DNA from: Rikenellaceae bacterium
GTDB lineage: Bacteria > Bacteroidota > Bacteroidia > Bacteroidales > Rikenellaceae
Direction: 5' to 3'
Length of the DNA: 64,000 nt
Assembly: GCA_902362705.1 (NCBI GenBank)
Contig: CABIXK010000004.1
Span: 1 to 64,000 of the forward strand
Each line of letters starts with the position of its first letter. Position 1 is the stretch's first letter. This document shows, one piece after another, positions 40,741 through 49,288 of the stretch. The notes under the pieces were generated by a model. It was not told the origin of the DNA and searched no databases. It saw only the letters and a program-made list of their open reading frames with translations. The position numbers were made by a program, and so were the translations under genes.

Positions 40741-43700
40741 CTATCGCTTTTTTGCGGCGTCGATCTCTTCGAGCAGCGCCCGCACGGCCGTTTCCAGCTG
40801 CTCGTCGCGCCCCCGGATCACCTCCTCGGGCGAGTTGGCCACGCGGATGTCGGGCTCGAGCTGCGCGTTCTCGAGGTAGCTGCCGTCGTCGAGGCGGTAG
40901 CCGACGATCGGAATGCCGAAGACGAGCGTCGGGTCCTGCAGGCGCTCCCACGAGACGCTGGTCATGGTGCCCGGCACGGGCATGCCCACCAGCTTGCCCA
41001 GCCCGCGGTGCTTGTAGACCCAGGGGGTGCCGTGGGCGTTGGAGTAGTTGGCCTCGCCCGTCAGCATGATCGAGGGCTTGTTCCAGCGGCGGCTGGGCAT
41101 GTCGCACGACTCCTTGCCGCGGATGACCTGCGTGAAGTATTTGTCGCCCGAGAAGAGCACCTCGATGTCCTCGTGGAGGCGTCCGCCGCCGTTGAAGCGG
41201 GTGTCGATGACGATGCCCTCGCGGTCGTTGTACTTGCCCAGGATGTCGGAGTAGACCGAGCGGAAGCTCGGGTCGCCCATCGACTCGATGTGGACGTAGC
41301 CCAGCCGTCCGCCCGAGAGCCGGTCGACGTCGGCCGCGCGCTGCTTGACCCAGCGGCGGTAGAGCAGCTGCGACCAGGCGCCGCGCGAGAGGGGCTCGAC
41401 GACCTCCTCCCAGCGCGTGCCGTCCGCGGGGCGCAGGATCGAGACGAGCGTCTTGCGGCCCGCCTTGCCGTCGAGCAGCGGGTAGTAGTCCTCGCCGCGG
41501 CGCACGGGCACCCCGTCGATGCGCTCCACGATGTCGCCCGGGGCGATCTTCGAGGCGGCCCGGTCGAACGGACCCCGCTCGACCACCTCCTCGACGCGCA
41601 GGCCGTCGCCCGCGTGGCGCTCGTCGAAGAAGAGCCCCAGCTCGGCCGTCGAGGCGCTGCCCTTCGGCGCGGGGTGGGAGTAGCGGCCGCCCGTGTGCGA
41701 GACGTTGAGCTCGCCCAGCCACTCGCTCAGCAGCTCGGCGAAGTCGTAGTTGTCGCCGATGTGGGGCAGGAAGCGGGCGTAGTTGTCGCGCAGCGCCTCC
41801 CAGTCGACGCCGTGCATCCGCTCGTCGTAGAAGCGCCGCTTCTCCTCGCGGTAGACGCGGTGGAACATATATTCGCGCTCGGCCGCCGGGTCTATCTTCA
41901 TCTCGGCGCGCAGCGTGATGGGTGTGAGCTTGCCGCTCTTGAGCTTCGACATGCGGCCGCGCCCCAGGATGAACAGGTCGTCGTGCTTGGCGTCCCACTC
42001 GAGCGAGCCGCTGCCGCCCACCTTCTGGAGCATCTTGTGGCCGCGGTCGCGCAGGTCGAGCTCCCAGAGGTCGGGTGCTCCGCCGAATGCGGCCAGGTAG
42101 TAGAGCTTCTCGCCCTTCTTGTCGACGGTGGCGTCGGCGATGTGGGCCGACGAGGGGGTGAGGCGCACCGTGCGCTCCTCGATGCCGCGCAGCTCGACCG
42201 CCGTGGGGCCTGCTGCCGGGCGCTCGGGCTTCTTGGCGTCGCCCTCCTTCTTTTCCGTCTTCTTCTCGGCCTCCTTGTCGAGCTCGTACTGCTCCTTCGT
42301 CAGGCGGAAGCGGTCGTAGGCCTCCTGGTTGAGGAAGACGATCATCACGTCGTCGAGCGACCCCCACGAGGCGTGGTTGCGCATGCCGTAGCGCTCCGAG
42401 AGGAAGAGGATGGCCTCGCCGCCCAGCACCCAGCGGGGCGCGCGGTCGGTGTAGCCGCTGCCCGTCAGATCGACGATCCGATCGCCGCCCGCGGCGCTCA
42501 CCAGACCGATGTCGGTATAGGGCTCGTGGCGGTTGGCCGTGTGGGTGAGGGCGAACCATTTGCCGTCGGGCGACCACGAATAGTCGATCATGCCGGTGGT
42601 CGAGTAGTGGTGGCTTCCGTCGGTGATCTGCCGCACCTTGCCCGTGGAGAGGTTCTTGACCATCAGGCGGCAGCGGTCCTCGATGAAGGCCAGCTCCTTG
42701 CCGTCGGGCGAGTACCGGGGCAGGAAGCGCTCGTGGCGCGCGTCGTCGAAGAGGGGCTTCTCGTCGACGAGCGTGGCGTTGGGGAAGTTGGGCTCCTCGT
42801 CGCGCGCGATGGAGGCCGTGTAGATGTTCCAGCGGCCGTCGCGCTCCGAGGCGTAGGCCAGCGTGCGGCTGTCGGGGGCGAAGCAGAGGTCGCGCTCGGC
42901 GGCCGCCGTGCGGGTGATCTGGCGCGTCGAGGCGTAGTCGACCGACGTGACGAAGACCTCGCCGCGCGAGAGCAGCGCCACCTGTTTGCCGTCGGGCGAG
43001 ACGACGGCGCCGCTGCCCGATGCGACCGCGAGCGTCAGCTCCTCCCCGGCGGGCTCCGTTTCGGTGATCCCGACGGCCACCTTGCGCGGAGAGGCCGTGC
43101 CGCGGGCGGTGTAGATCTCGCCGTTGTAGCCGAAGCAGAGGGTGCCGTCGGCGGCCACCGTGAGGAAGCGCACGGGATGGGTTCTGAAGCGGGTCACCTG
43201 CCGCGCGGCCGCGGGGTCGTCGATCGGGAACGACCAGACGTTGAACGAGCCGTCGCGCTCGCTCAGGAAGTAGACCGTGCGGCCGTCGGGCGAGAGGCGC
43301 GGCTGGCGGTCCTCGCCGGCGAAGTCGGTGAGGCGGCTGTGGCGCCCCGTGGCGGCGTCGTAGTGCCAGATGTCGCGCGCGACGGACGAGGTGTGGTGCT
43401 TGCGCCAGACGTTCTCGCCGCCCTTGCAGTCCTGGTAGAGGAAGCTGCGGCCGTCGGCGGCGAAGGAGATCTCCTCGGCCGGGGTGGCCAGGATGCGCTC
43501 GGGGCGCCCGCCGTCGAGCCTCACGGCGTAGAGCTCGCTCATCGAGCTCTTGGGGAAGAGGGCGCTCGATGCCGGGTCGGCGATCGTGGCCGTGAAGTAG
43601 ACCCGCTTGCCGTCGGGCGAGAAGGCGCACGGAACCTCCGCGGCCGAGTGGGTCGTCAGGCGGCGCGGACGGCCCCCCTCGGCGGCGACGGCGTAGAGGT

Positions 43701-43959
43701 CGAAGTTGCCGTGGCGGTCCGACGCATAGGCGATCGTGCGCGAGTCGGGCGACCATACGGGGGCGAAGTCGTGCGATGCGCCCGAGGTGAGGCGGCGGGC
43801 CTGCCCGCCCTCGGCGTCGACCACGTAGAGGTCGCCGCGGTAGGCGAAGGCGATCTGCCGCCCGTCGGGCGAGAGGGCGGGGTAACGCATCCACAGCGGA
43901 GCTGCGCAGGCTGCGCCCGAGACGAGGAGCGCCAGCAGCGCGAGGAGGGTCTTTTTCAT
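40741..43959 (-). CDS. Tricorn-like S41 family protease
   Basis: Exported protease of 1072 residues: signal peptide MKKTLLALLALLVSGAACA, two beta-propellers of PD40/WD40-like blades (YPALSPDGRQIAFAYRGDLY and many similar repeats with xxPDGxxLAF) over about residues 20-640, a PDZ domain around 720-800, and a C-terminal S41 catalytic domain. Active-site features match Tricorn: ELNVSHTGGRYSH (Ser-His), GEANYSNAHGTP with the nucleophile Ser, and DDGSYLENAQLEPDI with the Glu. It probably digests peptides in the periplasm. The shorter ATG start at 43959 is used because it begins the signal peptide. The promoter is shared with the DUF4301 gene. Confidence 0.92.
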   Translation of the reverse strand: MKKTLLALLALLVSGAACAAPLWMRYPALSPDGRQIAFAYRGDLYVVDAEGGQARRLTSGASHDFAPVWSPDSRTIAYASDRHGNFDLYAVAAEGGRPRRLTTHSAAEVPCAFSPDGKRVYFTATIADPASSALFPKSSMSELYAVRLDGGRPERILATPAEEISFAADGRSFLYQDCKGGENVWRKHHTSSVARDIWHYDAATGRHSRLTDFAGEDRQPRLSPDGRTVYFLSERDGSFNVWSFPIDDPAAARQVTRFRTHPVRFLTVAADGTLCFGYNGEIYTARGTASPRKVAVGITETEPAGEELTLAVASGSGAVVSPDGKQVALLSRGEVFVTSVDYASTRQITRTAAAERDLCFAPDSRTLAYASERDGRWNIYTASIARDEEPNFPNATLVDEKPLFDDARHERFLPRYSPDGKELAFIEDRCRLMVKNLSTGKVRQITDGSHHYSTTGMIDYSWSPDGKWFALTHTANRHEPYTDIGLVSAAGGDRIVDLTGSGYTDRAPRWVLGGEAILFLSERYGMRNHASWGSLDDVMIVFLNQEAYDRFRLTKEQYELDKEAEKKTEKKEGDAKKPERPAAGPTAVELRGIEERTVRLTPSSAHIADATVDKKGEKLYYLAAFGGAPDLWELDLRDRGHKMLQKVGGSGSLEWDAKHDDLFILGRGRMSKLKSGKLTPITLRAEMKIDPAAEREYMFHRVYREEKRRFYDERMHGVDWEALRDNYARFLPHIGDNYDFAELLSEWLGELNVSHTGGRYSHPAPKGSASTAELGLFFDERHAGDGLRVEEVVERGPFDRAASKIAPGDIVERIDGVPVRRGEDYYPLLDGKAGRKTLVSILRPADGTRWEEVVEPLSRGAWSQLLYRRWVKQRAADVDRLSGGRLGYVHIESMGDPSFRSVYSDILGKYNDREGIVIDTRFNGGGRLHEDIEVLFSGDKYFTQVIRGKESCDMPSRRWNKPSIMLTGEANYSNAHGTPWVYKHRGLGKLVGMPVPGTMTSVSWERLQDPTLVFGIPIVGYRLDDGSYLENAQLEPDIRVANSPEEVIRGRDEQLETAVRALLEEIDAAKKR

Positions 43960-44028
43960 ATCAGCGTTCTTTGCGTTCGTGTGCGGGGCGAAAAGGGGCG
44001 ATCGCGAAAAAATCGTCCTTACGGATAG

Positions 44029-44056
44029 CAAAGTTAGGAATTATTCCGTAACTTTG
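44029..44056. promoter_or_regulatory. Palindromic divergent promoter
   Basis: CAAAGTTA and TAACTTTG form the outer arms, and GGAATTATTCC the palindromic centre. Each outer arm is a TAnnTTTG -7 element, one for the Tricorn-like gene (minus strand) and one for the DUF4301 gene (plus strand), only 12 bases apart. Confidence 0.55.
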
Positions 44057-44084
44057 AAAGAAGAAACCTAAACCCCGAAGAATT

Positions 44085-45512
44085 ATGTTTACCGAAAAGG
44101 ATTTGCAGCAGATAGCCGACCACGGACTCACTCCCGAAGCGGTCGAACGGCAGATCGCCGCTTTCCGCAGCGGATTTCCCTTCCTGAAAGTCGTGCGCGC
44201 CGCATCGCCCGCCGACGGCATCCTGACCCTCGACGACGACGCTGCCGACCGCGCCGTGGCCCGCTACGACGCCTCCGGCCGCTCGGTCGTGAAGTTCGTC
44301 CCCGCGTCGGGCGCCGCCACGCGCATGTTCAAGGAGCTCTTCGAGTTCGTCAACGAGGGCAAGCGCGGCAAGGGCATCGACACGCTGGTGGAGAACATCC
44401 GCCGCTTCGCCTTCTGGCCCGAGCTGGAGGCCCTGCTCCCCGCGGGCGCCGACGACCGCACGCTCGTCTCGGCCATCGTGAAGGAGGGGCTCGGCTACGG
44501 CAGCAAGCCCAAGGGGCTGGTGACCTTCCACGCCTATCCCGAGGGGGCCCGCAAGGCTGTCGAGGAGCACCTGGTCGAGGGGGCGCAGTACGCCGCCCAC
44601 GAGGGCACGGCGCGCATCCACTTCACCGTCTCGCCCGAGCACCGCGCGGGCTTCGAGGCGCTGCTGGCCGAGAAGATCCCCGCCTACGAGCGGCGCTTCG
44701 GCATCCGCTACGACATCACCTTCTCGGTGCAGAAGCCCTCGACCGACACGATCGCCGTCAACCCCGACAACACCCCCTTCCGCTGCGACGACGGCTCGCT
44801 GCTCTTCCGCCCGGCGGGCCACGGCGCGCTGATCGAGAACCTCGACGAGATCGATGCCGATCTGATCTTCATCAAGAACATCGACAACGTGACCACCGAC
44901 GCCCGCCGCGGCGACACGGTGCGCTGCAAGAAGGTGCTGGCCGGCCTGCTGCTCGACCTGCAGGAGCGCGCCTTCGGCTACCTGAAGGCCCTCGACGCCG
45001 GCTCGGCCGATCTGGCGGCGGTCGCCGCCTTCGTCGAACGCGAACTCTGCGTCAAGCTGCCCGCCTCCTGCGATGCCGCGCTGCTGCGCTCCGTGCTCGA
45101 CCGTCCCATCCGCCTCTGCGGCATGGTCCGCAACGAGGGCGAGCCGGGCGGCGGCCCCTTCTGGGTGGCCAACCCCGACGGTACGGAGTCGCTCCAGATC
45201 GCCGAGTCGAGCCAGATAGCGCCCGCCGACATGCCGCTGATGCGGGGCGCGACCCACTTCAACCCCGTGGATCTGGTCTGCGGCGTGCGGCGCTGGGACG
45301 GCTCCAAGTTCGATCTGCGCCGGTTCACCGACCCGGCCACGGGCTTCATATCCTCCAAGTCCTCCGGCGGCCGCGAGCTGCGCGCCCAGGAGCTGCCCGG
45401 CCTCTGGAACGGCGCCATGGCCCGCTGGAACACCGTCTTTGTCGACGTGCCCGTCTCCACCTTCTCGCCCGTGAAGGTGGTGCAGGATCTGTTGCGGCCC
45501 CAACACCAGTAA
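44085..45512 (+). CDS. DUF4301 family protein
   Basis: Cytoplasmic protein of 475 residues in a family found mostly in Bacteroidota and unknown in function. It starts MFTEKDLQQIADHGLTPEAV and contains the conserved VVKFVPASGAATRMFKELFE (about residue 68), KGLVTFHAYPEGARKAVEEH, VNPDNTPFRCDDGSLLFRPA and HGALIENLDEIDADLIFIKN. Its latter half has PFWVANPDGTESLQIAESSQ. The GAATRM region and HGALIENL blocks resemble nucleotidyl-sugar transferases in places, but no catalytic claim can be made. It is transcribed alone, divergent from the Tricorn-like gene, and followed by a repeat-rich gap. Confidence 0.9.
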   Translation: MFTEKDLQQIADHGLTPEAVERQIAAFRSGFPFLKVVRAASPADGILTLDDDAADRAVARYDASGRSVVKFVPASGAATRMFKELFEFVNEGKRGKGIDTLVENIRRFAFWPELEALLPAGADDRTLVSAIVKEGLGYGSKPKGLVTFHAYPEGARKAVEEHLVEGAQYAAHEGTARIHFTVSPEHRAGFEALLAEKIPAYERRFGIRYDITFSVQKPSTDTIAVNPDNTPFRCDDGSLLFRPAGHGALIENLDEIDADLIFIKNIDNVTTDARRGDTVRCKKVLAGLLLDLQERAFGYLKALDAGSADLAAVAAFVERELCVKLPASCDAALLRSVLDRPIRLCGMVRNEGEPGGGPFWVANPDGTESLQIAESSQIAPADMPLMRGATHFNPVDLVCGVRRWDGSKFDLRRFTDPATGFISSKSSGGRELRAQELPGLWNGAMARWNTVFVDVPVSTFSPVKVVQDLLRPQHQ

Positions 45513-45547
45513 TTCCGATTTCGGAACGTATCTTTGCACTCGCTCTT

Positions 45548-45596
45548 GCGGAGCGCGAATGGAATGTACTCCGAGTACTACCCATCCGCGCTCCGC
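45548..45596. repeat. Long palindrome A
   Basis: Arms GCGGAGCGCG and CGCGCTCCGC pair perfectly, extended by ATGG/CCAT, around a loop that holds its own small palindrome GTACTCCGAGTAC. It lies 36 bases after the DUF4301 stop. It may serve as a terminator although no T-run follows. Confidence 0.65.
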
Positions 45597-45647
45597 TGCG
45601 TTTGAGCGCAAATCTACTGTCCCGAAATCGAAATTCTTCCGGCATCT

Positions 45648-45688
45648 GCCCCGAACGGGAAATACCTCGTGTATGTCCCGTCCGGGGC
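45648..45688. repeat. Long palindrome B
   Basis: GCCCCGAACGGGA pairs with TCCCGTCCGGGGC (one mismatch), with an inner AATAC/GTATG pairing around CTCGT. It is built like palindrome A and, like it, is followed within a few bases by CTGCG. Confidence 0.65.
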
Positions 45689-45763
45689 AAGCTGCGTTAG
45701 GCCGAAACCTGCACCGCGTTGGAAGCCCCTTTCGATTTTCCATTTGCAGCCTCGGCTCACAGA

Positions 45764-45842
45764 GCCGGCGGGCCGCAGCCCCCCCCCGGCGGAGGCCTGC
45801 AATTCTTGACTGCCCCCCCCCTCCGCAAGGGAACAGGCTGCG
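45764..45842 (-). repeat. Dispersed hairpin repeat, copy 8 (reverse orientation, degenerate)
   Basis: In its own orientation GCAGCC and GCGGAGG pair with CCTCCGCC...GGCTGC, but the 5' arm holds an extra block between the two segments. The apex reads GTCAAGAATTGCAGG, close to copies 4 and 7. The G-rich bulge has expanded to nine G. Confidence 0.6.
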
Positions 45843-46013
45843 CAGCCGGCGCTGTATTTTCACTGCCCGCTTTTTCCTTCTCGAAGTTGCGGATCGTCGC
45901 CGTCGGGGGTCCCGAGGTTCTGTTTTTTGCCCCGGAGGGCTCCCGAAGCGAAAGATTGTCGCCCGGGCCGAAGAAAAACGGATGGGGAAATCGTAAATTC
46001 GGGAATCTTTATT

Positions 46014-46021
46014 TATATTTG
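46014..46021 (+). promoter_or_regulatory. Putative -7 element of the V-ATPase operon
   Basis: TATATTTG is a perfect TAnnTTTG 40 bases before the ATG of the E subunit gene. No good -33 TTTG is found at 17-23 bases upstream. Confidence 0.5.
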
Positions 46022-46061
46022 TACGCTCGTTTCGAAAACAATAATCAAATTATAGATCGCT

Positions 46062-46676
46062 ATGGAAAACAAACTGCAACAGTTGACCCAGAAGCTCTAC
46101 GACGAAGGGCTGGAGAAAGGCCGCTCGGAGGCCGGCAAACTCGTGGCCGACGCCGAGGCCCAGGCTGCGAAGATCGTCGCCGAGGCGAAGGCCCAGGCCG
46201 ACGCCATCGAGCGCGAGGCCCGTGCGCGGGTCGAGGACGTGGAGAAGAACACCATGGCCGAGATCGCGCTGGCCGGCAAGCAGGCCGTGGCGAAGATCAA
46301 GCAGCAGATCGCCGGGGCGATCGTGGTCCGCGCCACGTCGGAGGGCGTGAAGTCGGCCGTCGTTGACCCCGCCTTCATCCGCGAGATGCTTCTCTCGGTG
46401 GCCCGCAACTGGAACGGCGCCGACGCCGGCAAGGTGGAGCTCGTGGCCCTGCTGCCCGAGGCCGACCGCCGGAAGCTCGACGCCGCATTCGCCGATAGCG
46501 CCCGCGCGCTGCTCGCCGAGGGCATCGAGGTGGGCTACTCCGACCGCGTGCGCACGGGCTTCCGCGTGGGCGCCAAGGATGGCGGCTACTACATCTCCTT
46601 CTCCGAGTCCGACGTCGAGGCGCTGCTCTCGGAGTATCTGCGCGACAAGGTTTCCGAAATGCTGTTCAAGGCGTAG
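46062..46676 (+). CDS. atpE: V-type ATPase subunit E
   Basis: Peripheral-stalk subunit of 204 residues that ties the catalytic head to the membrane part. It begins with a long Ala/Lys/Glu coiled coil (MENKLQQLTQKLYDEGLEKG, then ADAEAQAAKIVAEAKAQADA, to about residue 100), followed by a globular end (KDGGYYISFSESDVEALLSE, EMLFKA). This two-part plan is typical. It is the first gene of the operon and starts about 40 bases after a TATATTTG element. The DUF2764 gene follows three bases later. No separate subunit G/H gene, its usual partner, is found in the window. Confidence 0.85.
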   Translation: MENKLQQLTQKLYDEGLEKGRSEAGKLVADAEAQAAKIVAEAKAQADAIEREARARVEDVEKNTMAEIALAGKQAVAKIKQQIAGAIVVRATSEGVKSAVVDPAFIREMLLSVARNWNGADAGKVELVALLPEADRRKLDAAFADSARALLAEGIEVGYSDRVRTGFRVGAKDGGYYISFSESDVEALLSEYLRDKVSEMLFKA

Positions 46677-46679
46677 CAC

Positions 46680-47504
46680 ATGTTCGCGACCAACTATTAC
46701 TGTCTGGTGGCGGGGCTGCGCGAGTACGCGCTCGACTCCGACTCCAAGGGCTTCGACGCCGCGGCGATCGTCTCCGAGATCCTCGAGGAGCTCACGGCCG
46801 ACGACGCGCGGCAGGTGCGCCTGCTCTTCGGCTACTATGACTGCGGCAACCTCTGCGCCCTGCGCGCGGGCCGCGCGGCCCACAATCCGCTGGGCAACTT
46901 CTCGCGCGAGGAGCTGGAGGAGGAGCTGAAGACCCCTCGCCGGCTGCCCGGCGCGCTGGCCGACGTGGTGCGCGCCTACGCCGACCCCGAGAGCGAGCTG
47001 GCCGAGCGCATCGGCACCTCGCAGGGCTTCGAGCGTTCGCTGCTGGCCGCCTACTATGCGCTCTGCGAGCGCGAGGGGTGCCGCTTCCTGCGCGGCTGGG
47101 CGCGCTTCGACCGCAACCTGCGCAACGTCGCGGCGGCCGTCGCGGCCCGTGCGGCGCAGCGTCCGACCGACGAGGCGGTGGTGGGCGGCGGCCCGGTCGT
47201 CGACCAGCTGCTGCACAGCTCGGCGGCCGATTTCGGCCTTAGGGGCGAGCTGGCCTACGTCGATGCGGTGATCGCCGCCGTCGACGAGACCAACCTCGTG
47301 GAGAAGGAGCGCAAGATCGACCTCATCCGCTGGAACGAGGCCGTGGAGCTGGCCGCCTTCGACTATTTCGACATCAACGCCGTGCTCTCCTACCTGGCGC
47401 GCATCGCCCTGGTGGCCCGCTGGATGCGGCTCGACGCCGTGCGCGGCCGCGAGCTGTTCGACCGCCTGGTGGCCGATCTCGACGGGCGCGAGCTCATTAA
47501 ATAA
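46680..47504 (+). CDS. DUF2764 protein of the V-ATPase operon
   Basis: Protein of 274 residues in the DUF2764 family, which in Bacteroidota is always near V-ATPase genes. It starts FATNYYCLVAGLREYALDSD and is helical throughout, with VRLLFGYYDCGNLCALRAGR, WARFDRNLRNVAAAVAARAA, and LVEKERKIDLIRWNEAVELA followed by FDYFDINAVLSYLARIALVA. The all-helical composition, size and position between E and A suggest that it replaces subunit C (the AC39/Vma6 type) that sits between the rotor and the stalk. That is inference; no experimental role is recalled. It ends 26 bases before atpA. Confidence 0.8.
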   Translation: MFATNYYCLVAGLREYALDSDSKGFDAAAIVSEILEELTADDARQVRLLFGYYDCGNLCALRAGRAAHNPLGNFSREELEEELKTPRRLPGALADVVRAYADPESELAERIGTSQGFERSLLAAYYALCEREGCRFLRGWARFDRNLRNVAAAVAARAAQRPTDEAVVGGGPVVDQLLHSSAADFGLRGELAYVDAVIAAVDETNLVEKERKIDLIRWNEAVELAAFDYFDINAVLSYLARIALVARWMRLDAVRGRELFDRLVADLDGRELIK

Positions 47505-47530
47505 GAGGAAACAAACAACAGAACATACCG

Positions 47531-49285
47531 ATGAAAACAACAGGACGTGTAAACGGTATCATCTCCAACATCGTGATCGTCAAGGCCGACGGAGCCGTGG
47601 GCCAGAACGAGATATGCTACGTGTGGGCGGGCGGTACCAAAATGATGGCCGAGGTCATCAAGGTCATGGGCGACAACGCCTATGTACAGGTTTTCGACAG
47701 CACGCGCGGGCTGAAGATCGGCGACAAGGTCGAATTCGAGGGCCACATGCTCGAGGCGACGCTCGCCCCGGGTCTGCTCTCGCGTAACTACGACGGTCTG
47801 CAGAACGACCTGGAGAAGATGGACGGGCTCTTCATCGCCCGCGGTTCGATCACCGATCCGATCGACTTCGGCGCCGAGTGGGAGTTCGCTCCGCTGGCCA
47901 AGGCGGGCGACAAGGTGTCGGCCGCCTCGTGGCTGGGCGAGGTCAAGGAGCAGTGGGTGATGCACAAGATCATGGTCCCCTTCGCGATGACGGGCGAATA
48001 TACGGTCAAGAGCGTCGCCGCGGCCGGTAAATACAAGGTCACCGACACGGTGGCCGTCCTGACCGACGCCGAGGGCGGCGAGCACGCCGTGACGATGGTC
48101 CAGAAGTGGCCCGTCAAGCAGGCTGTGCGCTGCTACACCGAGAAGCCCCGTCCGTCGCGCGTGATGGAGACGGGCGTGCGCCCCATCGACACGTTCAACC
48201 CGCTGGCCGAGGGCGGCACGGGCTTCATCCCCGGGCCCTTCGGCGCCGGCAAGACCGTGCTCCAGCACGCCATCTCGAAGCAGGCCGAGGCCGACATCAT
48301 CATCATCGTGGCGTGCGGCGAGCGTGCCAACGAGGTGGTGGAGATCTTCAAGGAGTTCCCCGAGCTGGTCGACCCCCGTACGGGCCACAAGCTCATGGAG
48401 CGCACGATCATCATCTGCAATACGTCGAACATGCCCGTCGCCGCGCGCGAGGCGTCGGTCTACACGGGCATGACCATCGGCGAGTACTACCGCTCGATGG
48501 GTCTGAAGGTGCTGGTGATGGCCGACTCGACCTCGCGCTGGGCCCAGGCGCTGCGCGAGATGTCGAACCGTCTGGAGGAGCTTCCGGGTCAGGACGCCTT
48601 CCCGATGGACCTCTCGGCGATCATCTCCAACTTCTACTCGCGCGCCGGTCTGGTGAAGCTTTCCAACGGCCATACGGGTTCGGTGACCTTCCTCGGCACG
48701 GTGTCGCCTGCGGGCGGTAACCTCAAGGAGCCCGTCACCGAGTCGACCAAGAAGGCCGCGCGCTGCTTCTACGCCCTCTCGCAGGGCCGCGCCGACTCGA
48801 AGCGCTACCCGGCCATCGACCCGCTCGACTCCTACTCGAAGTACCTGGAGTACCCCGAGATCCGCAATTACCTCGACGAGCATGTCGAGAAGCAGTGGGT
48901 GGACCTGGTCTACGAGGGCAAGACGATCGTGCAGCGCGGCAAGGAGGCCAACGACCAGATCAACATCCTGGGCGACGACGGCGTGCCGGTCGACTACCAC
49001 GAGCGTTTCTGGAAGTCGGAGCTCATCGACTTCGTGATCCTGCAGCAGGACGCCTTCGACGAGATCGACGCCAACTGCCCCATGGAGCGTCAGAAGATGA
49101 TGTACAAGATGGTGATCGACATCTGCCGCATCGACTTCCCCTTCACCGATTTCGAGGAGTGTTCGAAGTTCTTCAAGGGGCTCATCAACCTCTTCCGCCA
49201 GATGAACTACACGGAGTGGCAGTCGGAGAAGTTCGAGCAGTACAAACGGCAGATCGCCGAGTATGTGAGTGAAAAAACCAAGTAA
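47531..49285 (+). CDS. atpA: V-type ATPase catalytic subunit A
   Basis: Catalytic ATP-hydrolysing subunit of 584 residues: N-terminal beta barrel (GRVNGIISNIVIVKADGAVG), the V/A-specific non-homologous insert of about 90 residues with GEVKEQWVMHKIMVPFAMTG, P-loop IPGPFGAGKTVLQHAI (about residue 237), Walker B-like KVLVMADSTSRWAQAL, and the C-terminal helical domain. The preserved P-loop and long insert distinguish it from F-type beta subunits. It is expressed with B immediately downstream (3-base gap). Three A and three B subunits form the head that couples ATP hydrolysis to ion pumping. Confidence 0.97.
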   Translation: MKTTGRVNGIISNIVIVKADGAVGQNEICYVWAGGTKMMAEVIKVMGDNAYVQVFDSTRGLKIGDKVEFEGHMLEATLAPGLLSRNYDGLQNDLEKMDGLFIARGSITDPIDFGAEWEFAPLAKAGDKVSAASWLGEVKEQWVMHKIMVPFAMTGEYTVKSVAAAGKYKVTDTVAVLTDAEGGEHAVTMVQKWPVKQAVRCYTEKPRPSRVMETGVRPIDTFNPLAEGGTGFIPGPFGAGKTVLQHAISKQAEADIIIIVACGERANEVVEIFKEFPELVDPRTGHKLMERTIIICNTSNMPVAAREASVYTGMTIGEYYRSMGLKVLVMADSTSRWAQALREMSNRLEELPGQDAFPMDLSAIISNFYSRAGLVKLSNGHTGSVTFLGTVSPAGGNLKEPVTESTKKAARCFYALSQGRADSKRYPAIDPLDSYSKYLEYPEIRNYLDEHVEKQWVDLVYEGKTIVQRGKEANDQINILGDDGVPVDYHERFWKSELIDFVILQQDAFDEIDANCPMERQKMMYKMVIDICRIDFPFTDFEECSKFFKGLINLFRQMNYTEWQSEKFEQYKRQIAEYVSEKTK

Positions 49286-49288
49286 GCC

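Larger units (their letters stand above)
45513..46013. other. Gene-free gap with palindromes and a repeat copy
   Basis: No credible gene lies between the DUF4301 gene and the V-ATPase operon. The gap carries two long palindromes in a row, copy 8 of the dispersed hairpin family and an AT-rich promoter region. Short frames here are low in aliphatic residues and lack domains. Confidence 0.6.
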
